A stretch of DNA of 64,000 nt from UBA6244 sp963676875 (GTDB taxonomy: Bacteria; Bacteroidota; Bacteroidia; Bacteroidales; F082). The stretch spans positions 1,922,001-1,986,000 of the forward strand of contig OY781436.1 in the NCBI GenBank assembly GCA_963676875.1, written 5' to 3'. This document shows, one piece after another, positions 1 to 8,715 of this stretch (position 1 is the stretch's first letter; each line of letters begins with the position of its first letter). The notes under the pieces were generated by a model. It worked only from the letters and a program-made list of their open reading frames with translations. It ran no database searches and was not told the DNA's origin. The translations under genes were made by a program, and so were the position numbers.

Positions 1-1
1 T

Positions 2-1282
2 TATACGCTTGACGAAAGCGAGCTGCCACTGAAATTACCCAAAGTAGATAGTTATTTACCCACTGAAATGGGTGATCCTCCATTGGCACGTGCCGAAAAT
101 TGGAAAACAAAAGAAGGTTACCCGCTGGAAACCAATACGATGCCCGGTTTTGCCGGCTCAAGCGGTTACTATCTCAGATATATGGACCCACACAATACGG
201 AGGCATATTTTTCGGCGGAGGCCAATCAATATTGGCGTAATGTTGACTTGTATATTGGTGGCGATGAACATGCTGCCGGTCATTTGATTTACTCCAGATT
301 TTGGAATAAATTTTTGTTCGACATGGGCATGGTATGTGAATCAGAACCTTTTAAAAAGCTGATCAATCAAGGGAAAATTCAGGGTCGGTCGAGTTTCGTT
401 TACCGGATTCAGGGTACCAATACTTTTGTTTCGCACAACCTGCGAAATGATTACGACACCCAACGTTTGCACGTGGATATCGACTTAGTGGTGAACGATA
501 TCTTGAATACGGAAGGTTTTAAAACCTGGCGAAAGGAATTTGCTGATGCTGAATTTATTTTGGAAGACGGTAAATATATTTGTGGTTGGGAAGTGGAGAA
601 AATGTCGAAGTCGAAACACAATGTCCAAAACCCTGATGCGCTAATTGACAGATATGGTGCCGACACCCTGCGCCTTTATGAAATGTTTTTGGGTCCTTTG
701 GAACAGGATAAACCATGGGATACCAACGGCATAGAGGGGGTTTTTAGGTTTTTAAAAAAATTATGGAGGTTGTATTTCAACGAAAATGACCAATTGCTAG
801 TTACTGAAGAAAAAGCCACGCCCGAGGAATTGAAGGTGTTGCACAAAACCATCAAGAAAATCACGGAAGATATCGAACGGTTCTCCTTTAATACAGGGGT
901 TAGTGCATTTATGATTTGTGTTAACGAGCTCAATGAACTAAAATGTCATAAACGTGAAATCCTGGAGCCTTTGGTCATTTTAATAGAACCTTATGCTCCC
1001 CATATGGCCGAGGAATTATGGCAATCGTTGGGGCATCACGAAAGTGTAAGTACTGCCGATTTTCCGCAATACTATGAAAAATATCTAAAGGAAGCTTCCT
1101 TTCAGTACCCGGTTTCATTTAACGGCAAGGTTCGTTTTAAACTGGAATTGTCCGCAGATATGGGTGTAAAAGAAATTGAACAGGCGGTTCTTGCTTCTGA
1201 AGATGCCAAAAAGTGGATGGAAGATAAACCTGTCAGGAAAATTATCGTGGTTCCCAAAAGAATTATCAATATCGTAATATAA
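2..1282 (+). CDS. leuS: Leucyl-tRNA synthetase, C-terminal part (5' end outside window)
   Basis: Class I aminoacyl-tRNA synthetase that charges tRNA-Leu in the cytoplasm. The reading frame is open from the first bases of the window, so the gene starts upstream; the first internal Met at 68 is not the true start. Visible landmarks are the catalytic-core segment TMPGFAGSSGYYLRYMDP followed by the GGDEHA region, then the KMSKS signature at 599-613. The anticodon-binding helical domain and the short C-terminal domain follow. About 426 residues are visible, against roughly 900 or more for whole bacterial or Bacteroidota enzymes. It is a housekeeping gene with host-type base composition. Identity is very secure; only the 5' extent is unknown. 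Confidence 0.96.
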   Translation, partial: YTLDESELPLKLPKVDSYLPTEMGDPPLARAENWKTKEGYPLETNTMPGFAGSSGYYLRYMDPHNTEAYFSAEANQYWRNVDLYIGGDEHAAGHLIYSRFWNKFLFDMGMVCESEPFKKLINQGKIQGRSSFVYRIQGTNTFVSHNLRNDYDTQRLHVDIDLVVNDILNTEGFKTWRKEFADAEFILEDGKYICGWEVEKMSKSKHNVQNPDALIDRYGADTLRLYEMFLGPLEQDKPWDTNGIEGVFRFLKKLWRLYFNENDQLLVTEEKATPEELKVLHKTIKKITEDIERFSFNTGVSAFMICVNELNELKCHKREILEPLVILIEPYAPHMAEELWQSLGHHESVSTADFPQYYEKYLKEASFQYPVSFNGKVRFKLELSADMGVKEIEQAVLASEDAKKWMEDKPVRKIIVVPKRIINIVI

Positions 1283-1333
1283 ACCAACGGGCTATTTTGG
1301 AACGGATAGTATTCTTTTTTATAGGTTTGTAGC

Positions 1334-2131
1334 ATGAAGAAGTGGTTTTCAATGCTGTTATTGATGTTTAGTCTATTGGTTTCCAAAGCACTTATTGCAC
1401 AGGATACCATTGAAAACCATGCTTTTAAAGTGGGTGAGCGCCTTGAATACAGGGTGTATTATCATTCGGGGATTGGCAATGTAACCGCCGGAGAAGCCAT
1501 TCTTACCGTGGATGAATGGACTGAACGGAATACAGGTACCGACAAATCCGTGTTTCATTTTACCGGAAAAGGAAATTCCAGCGGGTTTTTTAATTTTTTC
1601 TTCAAGGTAAGAGATAAGTTTGAATCCTTCGTGGATAAACAAACCCTCTTGCCTTACTTGTTTTTGCGCGAAACCCGTGAGGGAAAATACGAAAAAGACG
1701 ATAGAGTAACGTTTAATCGCAAAAAGCTGGAGGCGGTGAGTCTGAGCAAAACAAGCCCCATACCGGCCAATGTTCAGGACGTCATTTCGGCCATTTACTA
1801 TATGCGCACCTTTAAAGTGAGCGATTTTGATGCCGACAGCATGTTTTATCTGAACTTTTTTCTGGACGATTCGGTTTATACTTCTGCCATAAAGTTTCAG
1901 GGAAAAGGTATTCTGAAAACCAAATGGGGGAAACTGCGGTGCTTAAAAATAGCTCCCATGATGGCCACCGGCGAGGTGTTTGCCGACAAATACCCCATGT
2001 TTGTTTGGGTAAGCGACGACGAAAACCATGTGCCCATTCTGGGCGAATCGGAGGTAATTGTAGGCTCGGTAAAAATGGAACTCATGGAATATGAGGGCTT
2101 GGTTAAGCCACTTCAGTTTCTGGGAAAATAG
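1334..2131 (+). CDS. DUF3108 domain secreted protein
   Basis: A 265-residue protein with a cleavable signal peptide (about residues 1-22, MKKWFSMLLLMFSLLVSKAL, then IAQ). The start of the mature part, with FKVGERLEYRVYYHSG followed by a glycine- and alanine-rich strand, is typical of the DUF3108 family. These are periplasmic or cell-surface beta-rich proteins of unknown function, common in Bacteroidota and Proteobacteria. It starts 51 bases after leuS on the same strand. A TAGGTTTG box (1322-1329) lies only five bases before the ATG, too close for a normal leader, so the promoter is not assigned. The family call is from pattern recall and no biochemical role is claimed. Confidence 0.8.
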   Translation: MKKWFSMLLLMFSLLVSKALIAQDTIENHAFKVGERLEYRVYYHSGIGNVTAGEAILTVDEWTERNTGTDKSVFHFTGKGNSSGFFNFFFKVRDKFESFVDKQTLLPYLFLRETREGKYEKDDRVTFNRKKLEAVSLSKTSPIPANVQDVISAIYYMRTFKVSDFDADSMFYLNFFLDDSVYTSAIKFQGKGILKTKWGKLRCLKIAPMMATGEVFADKYPMFVWVSDDENHVPILGESEVIVGSVKMELMEYEGLVKPLQFLGK

Positions 2132-2170
2132 ACGCAGATCAACCAGAAAACACAGATTGAAGAATCAAAC

Positions 2171-2540
2171 AAATCAGCGCCCATCAGCGCCATCATCGTC
2201 CAAACGAACCCAAATCAGCGCTCATCTGCGTCAATCAGCGTCCAAAATAACCCAAATCAGCGCCCATCAGCGCTATCAGCATCCAAAATAACCCAAATCA
2301 TCGTCCATCAGCCTCATCATCGTCCAAACAAAACACCCAAATCAGCGCCCATCAGCGCCATCATCGTCCAAACGAACCTAAATCAGCGCTCATCTGCGTC
2401 AATCAGCGTCCAAAATAACCCAAATCATCGTCCAAACGAATTCCAATCATCGTCCATCATCCTCATCATCGTCCAAAATATCTTAAATCAGCGCCCATCA
2501 GCGCCATCAGCGTCCAAACGATACCAAATCAGCGCTTATC
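2171..2540. repeat. ATCAGCGCC / ATCATCGTCC word-repeat tract
   Basis: The 520 bases between the DUF3108 gene and the alpha-2-macroglobulin gene hold no convincing gene. From about 2171 to 2540 they are built almost wholly from nine- to ten-base words such as ATCAGCGCC, ATCAGCGTC, ATCATCGTC and ATCTGCGTC, joined by CAAA or AAATAACC linkers. There is also a longer order: 2171-2259 and 2339-2427 are an 89-base direct repeat with a single difference seen by eye, at a period of 168 bases. Open frames across it read as low-complexity peptide and are not believed to be genes. The role is unknown. Confidence 0.85.
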
Positions 2541-2615
2541 AGCAACCAAACACCCTCACCCCACCTCCTCCACCCCATTTCTCATTTTATCCTACCCCGT
2601 CATTCATTTAGGCAT

Positions 2616-2623
2616 TATCTTTG
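2616..2623 (+). promoter_or_regulatory. Bacteroidota -7 promoter box (TATCTTTG)
   Basis: TATCTTTG matches the Bacteroidota -7 consensus TAnnTTTG and ends 31 bases before the ATG of the alpha-2-macroglobulin gene, a normal leader length. It lies just after the repeat tract. No clear TTTG -33 box is seen. Confidence 0.5.
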
Positions 2624-2654
2624 TACACTGCATTGACATAACCAATCAACGACC

Positions 2655-5600
2655 ATGAAACAACTTGTTAAAATCCTGACAATCTTTCTGATGATTTCTG
2701 TTGCATCTTCTGCCTTTTCTCAGAAGCCAACCGATTACGACAAAACCTGGAAAGAAATCGAGTCTTTAAAAAAGCAAGGACTACCTCAAAGTGCCATCAA
2801 GCTGGTGGATAAAATCTATCAACAAGCCGGTTCAGAAAGCAATCAACCCCAGGTGATTAAAGCCTTGATATACAAAATAAGCTTACAGGGCGATTATGAA
2901 GAAGATCATCAGCAAAAGGCCATCGACCTACTGACGACATCCATCAAAACAGCTGCAACACCCGAAAAAGAAATTCTGCATTCCATTCTGGGAGAGCTGA
3001 TTAAAAACTACTACGACCAAAACCGCTGGAAAATTCTGCAACGAACAGCCGTTTATGGCGATCCGTCCGATGACATGGAAACCTGGGATGCCACGCAATT
3101 TGAGCACGCCATCTATCAGCACTACCAACTTTCGTTGAACAACAAAACACAACTCGAATCCATACCTTTGGACGATTATACAGCCATTCTTACTGATCCC
3201 GACAAAGAACAACTCAACCTCTGGCCGACCCTTTACGACCTGTTGGCCAACCGCGCCCTTGAATATTTTTCTGAATCATCGGGTGATTTTGGACAGGGAG
3301 TTGAAAACCAGATGACATCAGAAAACCCCTATTTTACCAAAGCTATTGCCTTTGTCAACTTGCCCATCGACAGTGTTTCCATTGGTAAAAACCATGCCCG
3401 CGTGCTGCGATTATTTCAGCAACTGCTTTCCATTCATCTGAACTCCAACAACACAGAAGCCTTTGTTGATTTGGACTTACGTCGTCTCACCTATGTTTAT
3501 CATCAAACCCTGTTTAGTGCCGTTTCGCGCCAATCTTACGAAAAAGCCCTGCAAAATCTGATTGCCTCCACCAACAACCCCAAAGCCCTTCAACAGGTGT
3601 ATTATAGGCTGGCGCAATTGTATTTCGATTATGGAACCGGTTATCAAAGACAATTTGATGAACGTGCCCAATCCATGCTCATTGAATCGGAAAAAGTATG
3701 TCAACATGCCTTGGATATGTACACCGACTCCACCCAAAGGGCACCTTTTGAAGCCTTACTGGCTCGAATTCAGGAAAAATCATTTACGCTTACCACCACC
3801 GATGTGCTGCTTCCCGGTCAGCCTGCACCGGCAAAGCTCGTGTACCAAAATGTGGGCAAATTGTTTTTTAAAGTGGTAAAAATCAACTTGGACGACTTTC
3901 TTAAAAGCAATAGCAGTGAGCGTGATAAATTGTATCGGTATGTTCAACAACCCGCCGCGATTACCTTTTCTCAGGAATTGCTAAACGCCGAAGATCATCA
4001 GCAACATGCCACACTGATGAGTATTCCGTCTCTTGATTTGGGTTATTATGCCCTTTTCATTTCCGATCGTGCCGACTTCAGCAATAAGAATACCGTAGAT
4101 TACCACCTGCTCATGGTGTCAGAATTGAGTTATCTCAACAAGGACAACGATGTCACCGGACAAGGGGAATTTTTTGTACTCGATCGCATTTCGGGTAAAC
4201 CCATCGCAGGAGTGGATATCACTGTATATCAGAACCAATACGACAACCGCCAACGCAATCATCAACTCACCCAAGTGGGACAACTGCAAACAGATAAACA
4301 GGGTTATGTTTCCTTTTCCGGTTTTAAAAATGAAACCTATGGCAATTATATTTTCGACTTTCGTAAGGGTGACGACCGACTGATTTCCAGTAATTACATG
4401 CGGTTTTTTACTTCAAGGCCTTCGCCCGATCCCACGGTACGTACCTATCTTTTTACCGATCGGGCAGTATATCGTCCCGGACAAACTGTTTATTACAAGG
4501 GTATTGTGGTGTCAAAGCTTAACGATGAGGTGAGCCTGGTGAAAAACCAAAGCGACTTGCTCAGTTTGTATGGGGCCAATGGAAAAAAATTGATGGAAAT
4601 ACCTGTGGTGACCGATGCCAATGGTGCTTTTCAGGGATCCTTTCAAATACCACAGGACAACCTGAACGGAAGGATGAATTTGCGTGTAAAAACAGGCAAT
4701 ACCCAAATTTTGGTGGAGGAATATAAACGTCCGGCTTTTTTTGTGGAATTATTTCCCGTTGAAGGCCAATATGCACTCAACGACAGCATCCTGGTTACCG
4801 GAAAAGTTGAAAACTATGCCGGAAATCCTGTCACCAACGCCGGCATTTCTTATCGGGTTGTTCGTAGTTCGTGGTGGCCGGCTCCTTATCGTTCCTACGG
4901 CTGGATACCTTCCTACTACACACCGGATATACCCATAGGTTTTGGAAACCTCTCCACCGACGATCAGGGAAATTTCCGGTTCAGGTTTAAAGCCATCCCC
5001 GAATTGTTGGGTGATACGAAGCACAATCAGTTTTACAGCTTTGCCATCCACGTTCAAGCCACCGATATTACCGGTGAGGTTCACGATGGGCAATCCACTA
5101 TCAGGGTAGGCTCTACCAATGCCTTGCTTACTATTAATGGAGCCAATAAGCTGGAGAAAGAGCATGCAAAGGATTTCGTAGTTACGGCCACCAATCTTTC
5201 CGACATGCCCATCAACATGGACGTATCAGCTACCTATTACCAACTGCAAACCCCCGATAAATTGTTGTATTCCCTTCCTTTTGGTGAAGTGGATCAGGAA
5301 GTGCTGAGCGAGAACACTTTTCGTGAAAATTTCCCGGATTGGGCATGGAAAGGGGAAAATCTGCCCGAAAACATGGCACGGACCAAGGTGCAGGAACAAA
5401 ATATGACCATCAACGGAAAGACTATACTGCCTTCCGGCGAAATAAAAAATTGGCCTGTGGGCGAATATGTGTTGGTGCTCGAAGGAAAAGATCAGGCCGG
5501 AAATCCTGTAAAAGCGGAGCATTATTTTTCCATTTTTTCGGAAAAAGACAAGAAACTCCCCCTGTTGACTCCTTTCTGGATGAATATTTCTTCAACAAAG

Positions 5601-8600
5601 GCAGAACCTGGCGAAACCATCCGGTTAAATATGGGTTCTGCCAATAAAAAAGCACAGATTCTGGTGGAAGCCACCCATGGTAACGAACTTATTTTCAGGC
5701 AATGGGTTTTCCCGAAAGGCAAAATTTACACCATCAACATACCGGTTTTGGAGGCCTATCGTGGAGGAATCCAAATCAACACACAATTGGTGTTGAACAA
5801 CCATGTTTTTACTGAAAACCAAATAGTTGAAGTGCCATTTACCAACAAAAAACTGGACATTGTACTCGAAACACACCGCGATTTTCTCACTCCCGGCAAT
5901 AAGGAAACCTGGAAGATTCATGTGAAAGGAGCAGATGGTCAAGCGTTTGTATCTCAACTTATGGCCGGCATGTACGATGCATCGCTTGATCAGTTTCAGA
6001 AAAACAGTTGGGAGATGACCCTGTATCATCCTTCTACACGGGCTAACCAATGGTCGGCCACTCAGTTCGGCACCAACAATTCCAATACTTTGTTTGCAAT
6101 TGGCCTCCCTTTTCTGGCAGGAGTAAATGTGGCATATCCCACCATCAACTGGTTTGGATACCTCAATGGGTATGGTGGCATGTTTCGCGGTGGGTTAAGG
6201 GCTGACGCCAGCGAAAAGGGTTTGGCTTTGGCCATGGTTGATGATACGATGGAAGATGTTGACGTAACAGATTCATCCGCAGAAAATCTTCCTACACCCC
6301 CCTCACCACCCAAGGAGGAAGTCAACACGCCTCTGCGAACCAACTTTAACGAAACGGCCTTTTTCTATCCCGATTTGTCAACTGATAGCGACGGCAATGT
6401 GAGCTTTAGCTTCGATACGCCTGACGCCCTTACCACCTGGAAACTGATGATGTTGGCCTACACTTCTGACCTGAAAGTGGGAATTTCAGAAGAAAGTTTT
6501 CAAGCCAAAAAATCGTTGATGGTCATGCCCAATGTGCCTCGATTCGTTCGTCAGGGTGATGTGTTGGATTTTACCGCCAAAGTGGTGAACATGAGCGAGA
6601 GCGCCATGAAAGCCAAGGTGATGTTGGAATTTTTCGATCCCATCACGGGCGACAAGCTCAATCTTTCAGAAAATGAGGGGGTTGCCGACATTTCTGTGTC
6701 CATTCCCAAAGGACAAGGAACGGCCATGTCGCAGAAAATTCGGATCCCCTATGACCTCCAGATGTTGGGGGTAAGAATTTCGGCTACCGATGGTCTGCAT
6801 ACCGATGGGGAAGAACGTGTTTTTCCGGTGATGACCAATAAAGTGTTGGTTACGGAAACCATGCCCATGAACGTAAAAGCCCGTGAAGAGAAGAAGTTTG
6901 AGATGCTGAGTTTTATCAACACCGGACGAATGATGCGTCAAACTTCAGCCCAGAATTACAGGTTTACGGTGGAATTTACTTCCAATCCTGCCTGGTATGC
7001 CATTCAGGCATTGCCCTCCATGAGCGAACCTTCCGGAAAAAGCACGCTGTCGGTGTTCAATCGTTATGCGGCCAACGCGCTTTCTTCTTTTATTCTGAAC
7101 AGCAATCCGCAAATTAAGCAGGTATTCGATAGCTGGAAACAACATTCTCCTGACGCTTTCCTTTCCAATTTGCAGAAAAATCAGGAGTTGAAAAATGCCC
7201 TTTTGAGTGCTTCTCCCTGGATTCTGGATGCCGAAGATGAGGCCACCCAAAAACAGCAATTGGCGATGTTGTTCGATTTGAATCAACTGGCACGTGAAAA
7301 AGAAAACACCATGGGTTTGTTGCAGGAAAAACAACTCTCCAACGGTGCCTGGCCTTGGTTTGATGGCATGCGTGAAGACCGTTATACCACCCAGGCTATC
7401 GTGTTGGGCATGGCCAAACTCCACAACAAAGGTGTACTCGACCTTACTTCGGATGCCGCACGATTGGCCATGATTACGAAGGCGGTGGCATGGCTGGATG
7501 ATGAGGTAGTCCGCGATTATGATGACATCAAACGTCGGCATGCCAAAACCCCGGACGACAATCACCTTTCGGGTCAAATCACCCAATACCTCTATGCCCG
7601 ATCCTTGTTGTTAAACCAATTCCCCATCCCGGCCTCAAGCAAAAAAGCTGTGGATTATTTTGTGGGGCAGGCGCGTAAATATTGGCTCAAGCAAAGCAAT
7701 TATTTGCAGGGTATGCTGGCCCTCAGCTTGCCCGAATTTGGGTACCGCAACGATGCCGAAGGAATTTTGAGGTCACTCTCTGAACGTGCCATCGTGAGTA
7801 AAGAGTTGGGTATGTACTGGCGACAGGATGCCGGTTGGAATTGGTATGAAGCTCCGGTTGAAACCCAGGCCATGCTCATTGAAGCCTACAGCAAACTACA
7901 GAAAAACCTGAGCATCCTCGACCAAATGAAGGTGTGGTTGCTAAAGCAAAAGCAAACCAGTCGCTGGAGTACTTCCACCGCTACTGCCGAAGCCGTTTAT
8001 GCCTTGCTGCTTACAGGAAATAGTATGCTCGACCAAAACGATCAAGTTGAGATAACCGTTGGCGGTGAAGTGCTTGATAATAAAACCGATGACGGAAAGG
8101 CACCCGAAGTCGGGACAGGCTATTTTAGTCGTTCGTGGAGTCAGACAGAAATGTCGCCGGAGCAGGGTGAGATTACCGTGAAAAACCCCAACAGCCACAT
8201 CGCCTGGGGAGCTGCCTATTGGCAATATTTTGAAAAGATGGATAAGGTGATTGCTCAACAAACAAGTCTGTCGGTGGAAAAACAATTGTTTTTGGAGGAA
8301 GCCACCGATAAGGGCTTGGTTTTAAACCCCATTGAAAAGGGACAGGCACTTAAAACCGGAGATAAACTGGTGGTGAGGTTGGTGCTAAAAACCGACCGCA
8401 ACCTGGAGTTTATTCATTTGGGCGATATGCGTGCCACCGGACTTGAACCAGTTTCAAATCTGAGTGGCTATAACTATTCCGGCGGACTGGGCTACTACCA
8501 ACAAGTAACAGATGTGGGCTCAGATTTCTTTATCAGGTATATGCCAAAGGGCACTTATGTGTTGGAATATGGGTTGTATGTAACACAAAAGGGAACCTTT

Positions 8601-8684
8601 GTGGATGGCATAGCCACCGTTCAAAGCATGTATGCTCCTGAATTTGCTGCACATTCGGCCGGAGGAAAGATAGAGGTGAAGTAG
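2655..8684 (+). CDS. Alpha-2-macroglobulin family protein, thioester motif not seen
   Basis: A 2009-residue exported protein with a signal peptide ending near SSAFSQ. The first 500 residues are helical and repeat-like. The MG2-type signature TDRAVYRPGQTVYYKG lies near residue 605 and an A2M-domain region (NETAFFYPDL to DALTTWKLMMLAYT) near residue 1232. A helical toroid-like region follows, with NGAWPWFDG near 1570. Bacterial alpha-2-macroglobulins are thought to trap or inhibit proteases at the cell surface. The classical C-x-E-Q thioester is not seen: the equivalent place, near residue 1454, reads MSEPSGKSTLSVFNRY. It should therefore work, if at all, without covalent capture. It is monocistronic, with a promoter box at 2616. 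The family assignment is firm; the function is inferred from the family. Confidence 0.9.
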   Translation: MKQLVKILTIFLMISVASSAFSQKPTDYDKTWKEIESLKKQGLPQSAIKLVDKIYQQAGSESNQPQVIKALIYKISLQGDYEEDHQQKAIDLLTTSIKTAATPEKEILHSILGELIKNYYDQNRWKILQRTAVYGDPSDDMETWDATQFEHAIYQHYQLSLNNKTQLESIPLDDYTAILTDPDKEQLNLWPTLYDLLANRALEYFSESSGDFGQGVENQMTSENPYFTKAIAFVNLPIDSVSIGKNHARVLRLFQQLLSIHLNSNNTEAFVDLDLRRLTYVYHQTLFSAVSRQSYEKALQNLIASTNNPKALQQVYYRLAQLYFDYGTGYQRQFDERAQSMLIESEKVCQHALDMYTDSTQRAPFEALLARIQEKSFTLTTTDVLLPGQPAPAKLVYQNVGKLFFKVVKINLDDFLKSNSSERDKLYRYVQQPAAITFSQELLNAEDHQQHATLMSIPSLDLGYYALFISDRADFSNKNTVDYHLLMVSELSYLNKDNDVTGQGEFFVLDRISGKPIAGVDITVYQNQYDNRQRNHQLTQVGQLQTDKQGYVSFSGFKNETYGNYIFDFRKGDDRLISSNYMRFFTSRPSPDPTVRTYLFTDRAVYRPGQTVYYKGIVVSKLNDEVSLVKNQSDLLSLYGANGKKLMEIPVVTDANGAFQGSFQIPQDNLNGRMNLRVKTGNTQILVEEYKRPAFFVELFPVEGQYALNDSILVTGKVENYAGNPVTNAGISYRVVRSSWWPAPYRSYGWIPSYYTPDIPIGFGNLSTDDQGNFRFRFKAIPELLGDTKHNQFYSFAIHVQATDITGEVHDGQSTIRVGSTNALLTINGANKLEKEHAKDFVVTATNLSDMPINMDVSATYYQLQTPDKLLYSLPFGEVDQEVLSENTFRENFPDWAWKGENLPENMARTKVQEQNMTINGKTILPSGEIKNWPVGEYVLVLEGKDQAGNPVKAEHYFSIFSEKDKKLPLLTPFWMNISSTKAEPGETIRLNMGSANKKAQILVEATHGNELIFRQWVFPKGKIYTINIPVLEAYRGGIQINTQLVLNNHVFTENQIVEVPFTNKKLDIVLETHRDFLTPGNKETWKIHVKGADGQAFVSQLMAGMYDASLDQFQKNSWEMTLYHPSTRANQWSATQFGTNNSNTLFAIGLPFLAGVNVAYPTINWFGYLNGYGGMFRGGLRADASEKGLALAMVDDTMEDVDVTDSSAENLPTPPSPPKEEVNTPLRTNFNETAFFYPDLSTDSDGNVSFSFDTPDALTTWKLMMLAYTSDLKVGISEESFQAKKSLMVMPNVPRFVRQGDVLDFTAKVVNMSESAMKAKVMLEFFDPITGDKLNLSENEGVADISVSIPKGQGTAMSQKIRIPYDLQMLGVRISATDGLHTDGEERVFPVMTNKVLVTETMPMNVKAREEKKFEMLSFINTGRMMRQTSAQNYRFTVEFTSNPAWYAIQALPSMSEPSGKSTLSVFNRYAANALSSFILNSNPQIKQVFDSWKQHSPDAFLSNLQKNQELKNALLSASPWILDAEDEATQKQQLAMLFDLNQLAREKENTMGLLQEKQLSNGAWPWFDGMREDRYTTQAIVLGMAKLHNKGVLDLTSDAARLAMITKAVAWLDDEVVRDYDDIKRRHAKTPDDNHLSGQITQYLYARSLLLNQFPIPASSKKAVDYFVGQARKYWLKQSNYLQGMLALSLPEFGYRNDAEGILRSLSERAIVSKELGMYWRQDAGWNWYEAPVETQAMLIEAYSKLQKNLSILDQMKVWLLKQKQTSRWSTSTATAEAVYALLLTGNSMLDQNDQVEITVGGEVLDNKTDDGKAPEVGTGYFSRSWSQTEMSPEQGEITVKNPNSHIAWGAAYWQYFEKMDKVIAQQTSLSVEKQLFLEEATDKGLVLNPIEKGQALKTGDKLVVRLVLKTDRNLEFIHLGDMRATGLEPVSNLSGYNYSGGLGYYQQVTDVGSDFFIRYMPKGTYVLEYGLYVTQKGTFVDGIATVQSMYAPEFAAHSAGGKIEVK

Positions 8685-8715
8685 GTGATAAATCCCGATG
8701 GATTAATAAATCCTG

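Noticed and set aside
2091..2291. Open frame across the repeat tract (66 codons)
   Set aside because: It reads only the repeat words (QISAHLRQSASKITQISAHQ), with no start context and no protein character.
6945..7586. Long minus-strand frame (213 codons) inside the alpha-2-macroglobulin gene
   Set aside because: It is a shadow of a firmly identified gene; no motif or signal peptide.
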